In this document: piece by piece, positions 36,470-45,402 of the stretch
How positions within the stretch are numbered: the stretch's first letter is position 1
Layout of the letters: each line of letters starts with the position of its first letter
Assembly (NCBI GenBank): GCA_964551445.1
Contig: CAZKCG010000026.1
Location: 1-64,000 of the forward strand
Reading direction: 5' to 3'
Length of the DNA: 64,000 nt
Source: DAOPXV01 sp964551445
Lineage (GTDB): Bacteria; Muiribacteriota; UBA9980
Program-made: the position numbers and the translations under genes
Notes under the pieces: model-generated
Databases searched by the model: none
Seen by the model: only the letters and a program-made list of their open reading frames with translations
What the model was told of the DNA's origin: nothing

Positions 36470-37522
36470 ATGGATAAGTCAAAAACAATTCGAATACGCA
36501 ACAGTACGGCGGAATTTCTGGTCTTTACTTCTCAGGCCGGTGAAAACGCAATAGAAGTACGCGTTGAGGATGAAACCGTATGGCTTACGCAGAAGCTGAT
36601 AGCGGTGCTTTTTGACGTTAAGGTTCCGACCGTAAATGAACATCTGGCAAATATATATAAACAGTCTGAAATTAGCGAAGAGTCAACCATTAGGAAATTC
36701 CGAACAGTTCAAACTGAAGGCGGCAGAAAGGTTAGCAGAGATATAGATTTTTATAACCTCGACGCCATCATTTCCGTTGGATATAGGGTGAATTCCGTTA
36801 GGGCCACTCAGTTTCGCCAGTGGGCCACAGGCGTATTGAGAGACTTCGCGATACGCGGATATGTGCTTGATAAAGAACGGCTTAAGAACGGCTCGCTTTT
36901 TAATAAAGAATATTTCGACGACCTTCTCGAGGAAATTCGCGAGATAAGGGCCAGCGAGAGAAAGTTCTATCAGAAGATCACCGATATTTATTCCACGGCA
37001 ATGGATTATAACAAAGATTGCGAAACGACAAAAACATTTTTTGCCGCCGTTCAAAATAAACTTCATTTCGCAATTCACGGGCATACCGCCGCCGAACTTA
37101 TCGTGAAAAGGGCCGACAGCCGGAAAGAGCGAATGGGCCTGACAACCTGGAAAAACGCGCCGGACGGAAAGATCATGAAAACCGACGTCTCGGTCGCGAA
37201 AAATTATTTGACCGAAAAAGAATTGAGATCGCTCGACCGCTTTGTCACAATGTATTTAGATTACGCCGAAATGCAGGCCGAGCGCAACATTCCCATGACC
37301 ATGGAAGACTGGGCGAAAAAACTTAACGCGTTCTTAAAATTTAACGAGCGCGAGATCCTCGAGGATCCTGGTAAAGTTACGCAGGAGATAGCAAAGGCTT
37401 TCGCTGAAAGTGAATTTGAAAAATATCGCATCGTTCAGGACAGGCTGTTCGAATCGGATTTCGATAAAATGATCAAAAATATAGAAAAGCCCGAGAAACC
37501 GCTGCCGAAAATGAAGCCTTGA
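36470..37522 (+). CDS. rhuM: RhuM-family protein, 350 aa
   Basis: A full-length member of the RhuM 'virulence protein' family. It shows the family core DETVWLTQKLIAVLFDV, then VNEHLANIYKQSEI, REVQxEG-like FRTVQTEGGRKVSRDIDFYNLDAIISVGYRV and RATQFRQWATGVLRDF, plus a C-terminal region with HGHTAAELI and LTEKELRSLDR. The family is common in genomic islands; its biochemical role is not established, with links to Fic/toxin-like systems. GGAG lies 6 bases before the ATG. DNA of its central part (36944-37131) is the apparent source of the dispersed repeat found elsewhere in the window. Confidence 0.85.
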   Translation: MDKSKTIRIRNSTAEFLVFTSQAGENAIEVRVEDETVWLTQKLIAVLFDVKVPTVNEHLANIYKQSEISEESTIRKFRTVQTEGGRKVSRDIDFYNLDAIISVGYRVNSVRATQFRQWATGVLRDFAIRGYVLDKERLKNGSLFNKEYFDDLLEEIREIRASERKFYQKITDIYSTAMDYNKDCETTKTFFAAVQNKLHFAIHGHTAAELIVKRADSRKERMGLTTWKNAPDGKIMKTDVSVAKNYLTEKELRSLDRFVTMYLDYAEMQAERNIPMTMEDWAKKLNAFLKFNEREILEDPGKVTQEIAKAFAESEFEKYRIVQDRLFESDFDKMIKNIEKPEKPLPKMKP

Positions 37523-37601
37523 AATGCTCGTTGAACTTGAAAGTTATGAGGGCCGAGACATGAGAAATGAAGGACTTAGAAGCACGGAGGAATAAAGTTA
37601 T

Positions 37602-38357
37602 ATGATAAGCGTTACGAACACGCCTAATTACGCCGGAGTTACGATACACGGCGATATGCATGATTTCCAGAAGTTATACGACGCGCTGTCCGAGTTAGTC
37701 GGATCTGAAGGCGAATATAATGGATTTGATAATCCGAGAATACGGGTGCTTGCGATCTGTTACGACCTGCGCCACGCGATCATGGGCGATCGGGAATTCG
37801 AACTCGTCGATAACGGCATGGAAGAATTTAAATTGAGACGCGCCGGCTTTAAAGCACCTGATAAAAACGTATATCTTTCGTTTAACGTTCTCTGGCCGGA
37901 AATGCTGTTTGATATGATCGCCATTAACGACATGATCCTGCTTTATTCAGAGAAGACCTCGAGCGAGAAATATCATTTTATGAATGATAAAAATCTTATC
38001 TGGAATGGAAATATTTCACTTGCCCGCACCTTTCAATACGAGGTTTCGGAATGCCTTCGAAAAACGCTTTCACAGCAGGCTTACACGAGAACAAGAAATT
38101 TATTGATAAGCGTTCGTTCTAAAATGCTTTGCGATTATATCAGACAATATCTGGATGTTTTAAATATCAAATTCATCGCGATGGATAAGCAAACGCGGCT
38201 TAAAAATATCCCGCTCATGGCTAAACGCCTGGTCGAACAAAATAATGAATACCGCGCCATAAAAAGGTCGGTGCTGCAAGCGGCCGAAGAGAATGGACGC
38301 CATCACGGTGATTTTGAGCTTAGAGGCGTTGAATACCCGGAAGATATTTTGTGGTAG
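37602..38357 (+). CDS. DUF6904-family protein, 251 aa
   Basis: Begins MISVTNTPNYAGVTIHGDMHDF and contains RIRVLAICYDLRHAIMGDREFELVDNGM, the pattern of DUF6904, a family of unknown function by recall. No signal peptide or membrane segment. It lies 80 bases after RhuM with only a weak ribosome site (GGAGGAATAA, about 37585). It may share the RhuM promoter. Role unknown. Confidence 0.65.
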   Translation: MISVTNTPNYAGVTIHGDMHDFQKLYDALSELVGSEGEYNGFDNPRIRVLAICYDLRHAIMGDREFELVDNGMEEFKLRRAGFKAPDKNVYLSFNVLWPEMLFDMIAINDMILLYSEKTSSEKYHFMNDKNLIWNGNISLARTFQYEVSECLRKTLSQQAYTRTRNLLISVRSKMLCDYIRQYLDVLNIKFIAMDKQTRLKNIPLMAKRLVEQNNEYRAIKRSVLQAAEENGRHHGDFELRGVEYPEDILW

Positions 38358-38509
38358 GCGTGAAAGTTTAATAAAGGTTTCCTTCCCAATCGATCTTGCC
38401 TTCAAGCTTCAGCATTTTTTCCTGGCGTCTTTTTGTGTGTTTTTCACTTTCCTGTCGGCAAGTATTATTACTTTGAATAAATTTTCAATAAGATACGCTT
38501 CGGAGAAAT

Positions 38510-38577
38510 CGCTGCCGGAAAGAGTGTCGCGGGAAATAGATCAAACCCTAATTTTAATGGCGCCGGACCAAAGAAAT
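38510..38577 (+). repeat. Dispersed RhuM-derived repeat, copy without promoter (38.5 kb)
   Basis: Reads CGCTGCCGGAAAGAGTGTCG and ends GGCGCCGGACCAAAGAAAT. It lies in a 427-base gap between the DUF6904 gene and AbiE that otherwise holds only the AbiE promoter and a degenerate GCGTGAAAGTTTAATAAAGG at 38358. Confidence 0.75.
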
Positions 38578-38691
38578 ATTTGTTGATTACTAACATAATT
38601 ATTGCACATTAACATTTTGTGTGCCATAATGCAAGTATATGGTTAATATTAAACGCTTTTTCGCCCTTTTAAAAAAATCGATAAAATAATC

Positions 38692-38771
38692 TTGATATTC
38701 GCGTTTTTTTGTTGTATAATATGATTAGAATTGAATGTATATAGTTGATTATTACAGTCATATCTAATCAT
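38692..38771 (+). promoter_or_regulatory. AbiE promoter and inverted-repeat operator
   Basis: TTGATA (38692-38697), 17-base spacer, TATAAT (38715-38720). Directly after it, ATGATTAGA (38721-38729) and TCTAATCAT (38763-38771) form a perfect 9-base inverted repeat that begins at the -10 box and covers the leader. AbiEi antitoxins are known to repress their own promoter through inverted repeats, so this is the likely operator. Confidence 0.75.
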
Positions 38772-38784
38772 CGGCTGGAGTGAT

Positions 38785-39381
38785 ATGGATAAGCTGAAAA
38801 AATTCTTCAAATTGAATAAGGGATATGCCAGGTCGAAAGACCTTATCGTTGCTGGCGTTTATTCGAGGGATATCTCTGAAGCGCTTGCGGACGGTATTAT
38901 TACGAGGATAAAACCCGGGCTGTATAAATTGTCCGGCTATAATGTCAGGGAAAATTCAGGATTGGTTGATGTGTGTAAAGCCAACCCGTCGATAGTGATA
39001 TGCCTGCTTTCAGCTCTTGAATACTATGATATGACGCTTCAAAATCCGCCGGTGATATATGCCGCTATCGTTAATAACGGCAGAAAGATCAACATATCGT
39101 ATCCGCCGGTGAAGTATTTTTATTTTTCGAAGAAATTGCATGAACTAGGGATCGTCAATGTGACGGCTCCTGGCGGAACATTTAAAGTGTATGATCTCGA
39201 AAAGACAATATGCGATCTGTTCAGGTTCCGGAAAAAGATCGGTGAGGATATAGCCATCGAAGGGTTGAAAAACTATATAAGAAAAACGAATTATAATATT
39301 GGAAAACTATTGGATTATGCGGCGAAGTGCAGGGTGAAAAATATTATTATGCCTTATCTTAAAGCGCTCGTCGAACAGTAG
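38785..39381 (+). CDS. abiEi: AbiEi-type antitoxin/regulator, 198 aa
   Basis: Type IV antitoxin of the AbiE abortive-infection pair. The N-terminal winged-helix region (KLKKFFKLNKGYARSKDLIVAGVYSRDI) resembles AbiEi_4-type domains and would bind the operator upstream. The C-terminal domain contains VYDLEKTICDLFRFRKKIG, a hallmark of the family. GGAG at 38776 precedes the ATG. Its stop is 10 bases from the toxin start. Antagonises the toxin and represses the operon. Confidence 0.85.
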   Translation: MDKLKKFFKLNKGYARSKDLIVAGVYSRDISEALADGIITRIKPGLYKLSGYNVRENSGLVDVCKANPSIVICLLSALEYYDMTLQNPPVIYAAIVNNGRKINISYPPVKYFYFSKKLHELGIVNVTAPGGTFKVYDLEKTICDLFRFRKKIGEDIAIEGLKNYIRKTNYNIGKLLDYAAKCRVKNIIMPYLKALVEQ

Positions 39382-39391
39382 AGGATACAAG

Positions 39392-40312
39392 TTGAGTAAG
39401 AAACAGGTCAAAAATACAGCTGCTTCGGTAAAAGTGAAACTATTGAATCTGGCCCATAAAACAAGCCGGGTTTTCGATTCTATAGTGACGCAATATTTTC
39501 AGGAACGTTTTTTATACAGGCTCTCAATTTCAAAATATCGCAAACATTTTATTTTAAAAGGCGCGTTATTGTTCGTCTCTTATGATATCGAAGGAACCAG
39601 GCCGACGAAAGATGTAGACTTGTTAGTGCGGGAAACATCGAATGAGACTGAAAATATCAGGGAGAAATTCAAAGAGATAATCCAGATGGCATGTGAAGAT
39701 GGGATTATTTTTGACAGCGACAGCATAAAAATTGAAAACATTAATAAAGAGGCGAATTATACCGGCATCAGGATCATATGTTCCGCAAAGCTCGAAACGG
39801 TCGAAAAGAATATTCAAATCGATATGGGTTTTGGGGATGTTATAGTTTCAGGGCCTGTTTTGATTGAGTATCCTGTTTTGCTGGAACAAAATCCGCATCC
39901 GGTGATAATGGTTTATTCCCTGGCATCGGCTATTTCTGAAAAGCTTGAAGCGATAGCGAAACTTGGGTTTTTAAACAGCCGTATGAAAGATTTTTATGAC
40001 ATTGCGTTTTTGTCGAAAACAAGTTCATTTAATATGAGCGAACTTAAAGAAGCGATATCAAAGACATTCAAAAAACGAAAAACGCCGGTGGAGAAACTTG
40101 AAATTGTTTTTAGTGATGAGTTTACAGGGGCGAAGGAAAATCATGACAAATGGTCTGCGTTCGTTGAGAGAAGCAAATTAAATGGCCAGGAGAATTTTTC
40201 GGAGACCACCACCAGGATCAAAAACTTTATACTGCCTGTTATAAATTCAGCGCTTTCTGAAAATGATAAAAATGTATGGAACCCTGTAAGGACGGTATGG
40301 GAAAGACATTAA
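39392..40312 (+). CDS. abiEii: AbiEii-type nucleotidyltransferase toxin, 306 aa
   Basis: The nucleotidyltransferase AbiEii/AbiGii toxin family: YRLSISKYRKHFILKGALLF followed by GTRPTKDVDLLV near residue 68, where the DVDL acidic pair binds metal. KLEAIAKLGFLNSRMKDFYDIAFL near residues 188-212 is the second conserved block. It transfers nucleotides to a cellular target and causes growth arrest. It starts with TTG at 39392, with GAGG at 39381-39384, a plausible way to keep toxin translation below antitoxin. Length is normal. Confidence 0.85.
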   Translation: MSKKQVKNTAASVKVKLLNLAHKTSRVFDSIVTQYFQERFLYRLSISKYRKHFILKGALLFVSYDIEGTRPTKDVDLLVRETSNETENIREKFKEIIQMACEDGIIFDSDSIKIENINKEANYTGIRIICSAKLETVEKNIQIDMGFGDVIVSGPVLIEYPVLLEQNPHPVIMVYSLASAISEKLEAIAKLGFLNSRMKDFYDIAFLSKTSSFNMSELKEAISKTFKKRKTPVEKLEIVFSDEFTGAKENHDKWSAFVERSKLNGQENFSETTTRIKNFILPVINSALSENDKNVWNPVRTVWERH

Positions 40313-40469
40313 AGCGATAGCGGTTCATAAAAAACGCGGCCAATTGCTGCCATTCTGAAAAGGTACTTTGGTCCGTGTCGGTAACAATCGTTCAGGGCAT
40401 TGGGAAATCGTAAAGCAGAAAAAAATCAATCAAAGGAGAACCCAACGGCAAACCTCCGTCTGAAATATT

Positions 40470-43400
40470 ATGCAAATCGGACTTTATGAAGATCTAATTA
40501 CTAAATTTCTCAGAGCGAAGCTGGAAAGCTTTTCTGATAAGTTTTATATTGGCGATCAGCCCATCGCGCCGGCTGAAGCGGCTTTCAGGTTGTCGGCTTT
40601 TATCGGCAAGGTTTTGTTTGAGGCGCTCGAGTCTATCCCGCACGGAGAAGACCGGGTGGAAAAACAGATCCTGCTTTCCAACGATCTTATAAAATGGCTG
40701 TGCGAAAAATTAAACGATCCGAAAATTACCGAAAACCTGTCTGAAGATCTCATCGATACCGAGGGAAAACTTCTGACCGCCATATTTTCGAAGAGCGATC
40801 CGGTCGCGGCCGATCTGGCGGCTTACGCTAAAAAAATAACTCCGCTTTCTGGGCTTTCACAGAGCGAATTATTTACCGGCAATAACGCCGGCATTTCAAT
40901 GGAATCAGAAATTAAAAGAGAGATCCTTTCGGCGGACAGTATCTGCTGGCTGGTGTCTTTTATCAAATGGCAGGGCATTCGAATATTTCAGAACGAACTG
41001 GCCGAATTCACCAACAGCGGAAAAAAATTACGCGTTATTACGACATCGTATATGGGCGCTACCGATCAAAAAGCGGTTGAATTTTTGGCGAGCCTTCCTA
41101 ACACCGAGGTCCGGTTGAGCTATAACACCGGTAATGAAAGACTTCACGCAAAATCATATTTATTTATTCGTTCCAGCGGTTTTGATACCGGCTATATCGG
41201 TTCTTCAAATATTTCACGCACCGCGCTCACCAACGGACTCGAGTGGAATATCAAGATCACTACTCAAGAGATACCGCATATTATCGCGAAATTTAAAAAT
41301 ACATTTGAAACTTATTGGGCTTCCAATGAATTCGAAATATTTCGCCATGGCGATGAATTATGCAGCGAGAAATTGAGAAAAGCTTTGAAGACCGCGAAAG
41401 GAAATGGTAAAGATGCGAATGCGCTCGAACCGGCGTGTTTCGACATCGAGCCGCATGTTCACCAGAAAGAAATTCTTGAACAATTAACGATCGAACGCGA
41501 AAAACACGGGCGCTGGAAAAATCTGATCGTCGCGGCCACCGGAACCGGAAAGACAATAATTTCAGCGTTTGATTTTCGAAGATTTTATAAAGCTAACCCG
41601 GGCGCAAAATTACTTTTTGTCGCGCATAGAAAAGAAATACTCGAACAGGCCGTTTCAAGGTTTCGCGGAATCTTAAAAAAGCCGGATTTCGGCGATCTGT
41701 GGGTGGGTAATTATAAGCCGGAACGATACGATCAGTTATTCGTTTCCGTTCAAATGCTTAATAATAACCTTAAGGAACTTGAACTTTCGCGTGAATATTA
41801 CGATTTTATTATATTCGACGAAGTGCATCATATCGCCGCCGACAGCTACCGGCCTATCCTTGCGGCGTTTGACCCCAAAATTTTACTCGGGCTGACCGCT
41901 ACGCCCGAACGCCACGACGGTGGAAATATTCTCGACGATTTTTGCGGAACTATCGCCGCTGAATTGAGACTGCCCGACGCCATTAACCGGCGCTACCTTT
42001 GCCCGTTCCAGTATTTCGGCATTGACGACGAGACCGATATCTCAAAGGTCCGCTGGGATAAGGGACGCTATGATCCGTCCGAACTGACCAGGATCTATAC
42101 GATGAACGACAGGCGCTGCTGGGACATTCTTCGCAATATGAGTGACATCATAGGCGACCTCGCAAAGATAAAAGCCCTCGCCTTCTGCGTCAGCCAGGAA
42201 CACGCGAAATACATGGCGGAGAAGTTCCTATTAAAAGGTGTCAAAGCCGCCGTCCTGACAAGCGATAATTCGGACGAGCGAAGCGAACTGCGGACAAAAC
42301 TTGAAAACGGCCAGATCAACGTTTTATTTGTCGTCGATATTTTTAACGAAGGCATCGATATCCCTGAAATAGACACGGTCCTGTTTTTACGCCCGACCGA
42401 AAGTCTCACGATCTTTTTACAGCAATTAGGCCGCGGATTGCGCCTCGCTGACGGAAAAGAATGTCTGACCGTCCTTGATTTTGTCGGAAACGCAAGGCCT
42501 GAATATGATTTCACTCAAAAATTCCGCGCGCTGATCGGACGGTCTCACGCGTCTATCGCGGATGAGATAGAAGCTGAATTTCCTCACCTGCCGCTTGGAT
42601 GCAGCGTGGTGCTTCAGAAAAAAGCCAAAGAAATAATTCTTCGAAATATTAATAACGCGATAATCAATCAAAGCGCGATCCTTAAATATATCCGCAGATT
42701 TTCCGAACATACGCATCTGCCCTTAACGATAAAGAATTTTCTGTATTTTAATCCGGATGTTCGGATCGAAGATATTTATAAGATCAAAAACCCTTTCGGC
42801 TGGAGCCATTTGACAGTAAAAGCCGGGGTGTCAAATAAAATTATCGATGAAGGCCGCGCGAAACAAATTCGAAACGCGATATTTAACAGGCTTTTACAAT
42901 GCACCTCAAGCTCTTATATTTCCTTCATTGAAAAACTTATTGAAAATAAATTCGAGTGGGACCGCGCTAACGAGATCGAAGATCAAATGGCGATGATGCT
43001 CCACTACGATTTCTGGGATAAGAGCCCTGTTGTTCTCGGTTTTTCGACTGTCGCCAAAAGCCTCGCTGCGCTCGGGCATGATGAAATTTTAATGAGTGAA
43101 CTTTCTGAAACGGTTAAACATATTTCAGACCTTATTAATGTCGCCGAAATACCTATGATACTTAATAAGCCAAGTGCGCTTTGTATCCACTCAAGATATA
43201 GCCGTGACGAGATCCTTTCGGCTTTCGGCGCGCACCGCGACGAGAAAAAATACAGCAGCCGCGAAGGCGTTATGGAAATAAAAGAAGACAGCGTCGAACT
43301 GCTCTTCGTAACTTTGAATAAGTCGCACAAAAAGTTCTCGCCAACCACTCTTTATCACGATTACGCCGTCAGCGAAACTCTGTTTCACTGGCAGAGCCAG

Positions 43401-43649
43401 AACCAGGCAGTTCCCGAAAAAGGGCGCGGCAGATCATATATCGACCATATTAAAAACGGCAAAGAGATCGTTCTTTTCGTAAGAGAACAAAACGATGATG
43501 AATACGGCCGCACGATGGGATATGTGAATCTCGGACCTGTTGATTTCGTATCGTCCGAGGGCAGAAAACCCATGAATATTATCTGGCAATTGCGGACGCC
43601 GCTTCCGCCATGGTTCTGGAACGACGCGGCGAAACTTGCAACGGCTTAG
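40470..43649 (+). CDS. PLD-DEAD helicase-DUF3427 protein, 1059 aa
   Basis: Three modules. A PLD-type nuclease near residues 130-290 has LHAKSYLF and GYIGSSNISRTAL (HxK and N). A superfamily 2 helicase near 345-680 has ATGTGKTII, FDEVHHIAADSYR, LGLTATPER, VDIFNEGIDIPEID and QQLGRGLR. A DUF3427 C-terminal domain runs to the end (GRSYIDHIKNG, then LFVREQN and GPVDFVSSEG). Such proteins are frequent in defence islands. Only one HKD half-site is visible, so it may dimerise. The ribosome site is weak: AAAGGAG is about 30 bases before the ATG. A 27-base segment of its 3' end recurs at 51931. Confidence 0.85.
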   Translation: MQIGLYEDLITKFLRAKLESFSDKFYIGDQPIAPAEAAFRLSAFIGKVLFEALESIPHGEDRVEKQILLSNDLIKWLCEKLNDPKITENLSEDLIDTEGKLLTAIFSKSDPVAADLAAYAKKITPLSGLSQSELFTGNNAGISMESEIKREILSADSICWLVSFIKWQGIRIFQNELAEFTNSGKKLRVITTSYMGATDQKAVEFLASLPNTEVRLSYNTGNERLHAKSYLFIRSSGFDTGYIGSSNISRTALTNGLEWNIKITTQEIPHIIAKFKNTFETYWASNEFEIFRHGDELCSEKLRKALKTAKGNGKDANALEPACFDIEPHVHQKEILEQLTIEREKHGRWKNLIVAATGTGKTIISAFDFRRFYKANPGAKLLFVAHRKEILEQAVSRFRGILKKPDFGDLWVGNYKPERYDQLFVSVQMLNNNLKELELSREYYDFIIFDEVHHIAADSYRPILAAFDPKILLGLTATPERHDGGNILDDFCGTIAAELRLPDAINRRYLCPFQYFGIDDETDISKVRWDKGRYDPSELTRIYTMNDRRCWDILRNMSDIIGDLAKIKALAFCVSQEHAKYMAEKFLLKGVKAAVLTSDNSDERSELRTKLENGQINVLFVVDIFNEGIDIPEIDTVLFLRPTESLTIFLQQLGRGLRLADGKECLTVLDFVGNARPEYDFTQKFRALIGRSHASIADEIEAEFPHLPLGCSVVLQKKAKEIILRNINNAIINQSAILKYIRRFSEHTHLPLTIKNFLYFNPDVRIEDIYKIKNPFGWSHLTVKAGVSNKIIDEGRAKQIRNAIFNRLLQCTSSSYISFIEKLIENKFEWDRANEIEDQMAMMLHYDFWDKSPVVLGFSTVAKSLAALGHDEILMSELSETVKHISDLINVAEIPMILNKPSALCIHSRYSRDEILSAFGAHRDEKKYSSREGVMEIKEDSVELLFVTLNKSHKKFSPTTLYHDYAVSETLFHWQSQNQAVPEKGRGRSYIDHIKNGKEIVLFVREQNDDEYGRTMGYVNLGPVDFVSSEGRKPMNIIWQLRTPLPPWFWNDAAKLATA

Positions 43650-43727
43650 TGAATATGCGGCCAAAGCCTGACTGCAAGTTAAATGACGAACTAGATATGC
43701 AGGATATTAAAAGAATTGTCAATAAAA

Positions 43728-43796
43728 CCGCTGCCGGAAAGCGTTTTTATGAAAACTTGTTAAAGTCTTATTTTACTGATGCCGGCCCAAAGAAAT
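43728..43796 (+). repeat. Dispersed RhuM-derived repeat, copy at 43.7 kb
   Basis: Begins CCGCTGCCGGAAAGCG and ends GCCGGCCCAAAGAAAT. It is followed by a 40-base link and the dispersed promoter. It lies in the 337-base gap after the DUF3427 helicase, which contains nothing else apart from the leader of the next gene. Confidence 0.8.
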
Positions 43797-43839
43797 CAAA
43801 TAATTATAGCTAGTGAAAAATCACGATAAAATGATGAAT

Positions 43840-43891
43840 GCGTGACTTTACAATAGCCGTTTTATGTGTTAAAATCGATTTGATTTTCAGG
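43840..43891 (+). promoter_or_regulatory. Dispersed sigma-70 promoter, copy 3
   Basis: TTTACA at 43847-43852, 17-base spacer, TAAAAT at 43870-43875. The leader from here to the ATG at 43987 is almost identical to that of paralogue A (including AAAAAGC-ACGCACTGCGCAG and ATATCAGAAGGAG). Confidence 0.75.
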
Positions 43892-43986
43892 TTTGAAGCC
43901 AATATTTTTGAAAAAGCTACGCACTGCGCAGACAATTATGCTATAGCGTAATCGAGCTGTTTCATCAATATCAGAAGGAGATCACC

Positions 43987-44634
43987 ATGACTGATTTTTA
44001 TAAAATATTTTTTTCAATTCTGTTGGGGTTTATGTTTGGATGTCTTGCTAATCCAGGACCGTCTCATGCTGACTCATGGGGGCAGCCGCGTAAATTTGAT
44101 GTCGTTTCGGTTGACGGCAGCTGCACAGCTGAAGTGAGCTCAAAGGCTGAAATATTCAAGAAAGACAAAAATGGAAGATCTGAAAAAATATATTCGTTCA
44201 AGCTTGTAAATGAGGTTATGCCGACAGGTGCGTTAGTAACCAATGACGGCGAATATATCGTTACTCTTGACAATTGGGGATCGGTCGGATATGGTGACGA
44301 CGTGGTAGTGTTTTATGAACGGCCCGGAAAGGTTATTAAAAAATATGCTCTGGAGAATTTTCTTGATACCGCTGAAGTTAAATTTGCTCCTTGTTCAGTG
44401 AGTTCCCGCTGGTGGCATAAAAAAGAGTATATCGATGAATCGAAAAAGCAATTCTGCGTTTTTGTCAATGGCGAGAAATTTTATGATCTGTTTAAAGATA
44501 AAGGGCGTAAAGTGAAAATGAGACTGGTCAAATTTGATCTGAAAACCGGCTCCGTCATTTCGAAAGAAGATTATTTGATGATAAATGACGATTCGCGGGA
44601 GAAACAATTCATTCCGGTAAAGTCGTCCGAATAA
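43987..44634 (+). CDS. Secreted 215-aa protein, paralogue B
   Basis: About 89% identical to the product of 26346-26993, with a signal sequence (FYKIFFSILLGFMFGC), SHADSWG and the NWGSVGYGDDVVVFYERPGK block. AGGAG precedes the ATG. Changes are scattered through the protein and the frame is intact in both copies, so both have probably been kept. Flanks are shared for about 250 bases upstream and 25 bases downstream. Function unknown; export is inferred from the signal sequence. Confidence 0.75.
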   Translation: MTDFYKIFFSILLGFMFGCLANPGPSHADSWGQPRKFDVVSVDGSCTAEVSSKAEIFKKDKNGRSEKIYSFKLVNEVMPTGALVTNDGEYIVTLDNWGSVGYGDDVVVFYERPGKVIKKYALENFLDTAEVKFAPCSVSSRWWHKKEYIDESKKQFCVFVNGEKFYDLFKDKGRKVKMRLVKFDLKTGSVISKEDYLMINDDSREKQFIPVKSSE

Positions 44635-44651
44635 GTCAGACACTGTCTGAC
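44635..44651. repeat. 17-bp palindrome after paralogue B
   Basis: Identical GTCAGACACTGTCTGAC directly after the stop codon, as at 26994. The shared segment ends about 8 bases later (CCAATTGAA). Confidence 0.75.
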
Positions 44652-44683
44652 CAATTGAACCGAGGCAAGTTATTTTCTAACGG

Positions 44684-44717
44684 CTTTTAAACATAGCATA
44701 TATTGCCTTTGCGTATC
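44684..44717 (+). repeat. Short repeat X, copy 2
   Basis: CTTTTAAACATAGCATATAT and the following bases match 26039-26073 apart from one missing base and one substitution. It also overlaps the 3' end of the decayed Nif11 frame on the - strand. Confidence 0.7.
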
Positions 44718-44920
44718 ATTATAGTCGTATTGTCGATTATCGCACGCTGAATCGTCATAATTAGATAAAACGAATATATTTGAAAATGTCGATCCGGTGC
44801 GCTGACTGCGGCGCGGATGAATCCGGCGGTAAAGATACTGGCTATTACATCCAGGTTTTTTTGTGATCCGCCCGGATCGTCGTCAGATAATTCCTTGTTT
44901 GAGTTAGCATTATCTTCGAG
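44687..44920 (-). pseudogene. Second Nif11-type precursor remnant, out of frame
   Basis: On the - strand, one frame off the intact precursor, the DNA reads LEDNANSNKELSDDDPGG and continues openly to a stop at 44687. This repeats the intact leader end LENNADSNKELSDADLGN. It is therefore the tail of a second, tandem precursor whose leader start was lost by deletion into the core of the first. The deleted region is now the 3' end of the intact gene. Confidence 0.6.
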
Positions 44921-45209
44921 TCCCGGGCTGGGGAGGATGGGGCATGGTACTCCCGCCTGTCACATTGCCCAGATCGGCATCCGATAATTCCTTGTTCGAG
45001 TCAGCATTATTTTCAAGCTCGGCGCGGGCCGCCAGGAGGTCTTCATTTGAGAATGCGAATCCCGACGTTTTGCCGAGTTCGATAAGTTTCTCAGCCAGAA
45101 GTTTTTCACCATCTTTCTGGTGCGCCTTTATCAATTCGGCATACCTGGCTTTTAAAGCCGCGTCTTTTTCCATTTTGGCGAACATCTGTTTTACGCTGTC
45201 TTTACTCAT
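44910..45209 (-). CDS. Nif11-type ribosomal peptide precursor, 99 aa
   Basis: The leader (about residues 1-86) is Nif11-like: MSKDSVKQMFAKMEKDAALK, then KLLAEKLIELGKTSGFAFSNEDLLAARAEL, ending DADLGNVTGG. The double-glycine site is followed by a 13-residue core, STMPHPPQPGTRR. Such precursors are modified by RiPP enzymes and exported by C39-peptidase transporters. The core has no Cys and no second Ser/Thr-rich block, and the alignment with the remnant downstream suggests that it is a deletion product rather than an original core. AAGGGAAG precedes the ATG. No modification enzyme or transporter is adjacent. Confidence 0.75.
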   Translation of the reverse strand: MSKDSVKQMFAKMEKDAALKARYAELIKAHQKDGEKLLAEKLIELGKTSGFAFSNEDLLAARAELENNADSNKELSDADLGNVTGGSTMPHPPQPGTRR

Positions 45210-45402
45210 TGACGGTCACTTCCCTTGTTTTATCGGCTTGACAAGTATCATAGCATATTTTGCCAAATTTTTCTATATAATTATACGCCTGAAAATAAAA
45301 GCTGTATTAGAAGTTATGCGGCAAAAATGCTTTGGTATCGTCAATTCCGAAAAATCTTCGCCCGCGCCGGGAGAGGCGGTAACACAGCATATATTTAATG
45401 TG

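Noticed and set aside
43610..43813. Open frame of 67 codons over the helicase end
   Set aside because: It is made from the helicase 3' end in another frame plus the dispersed repeat and has no ribosome site.
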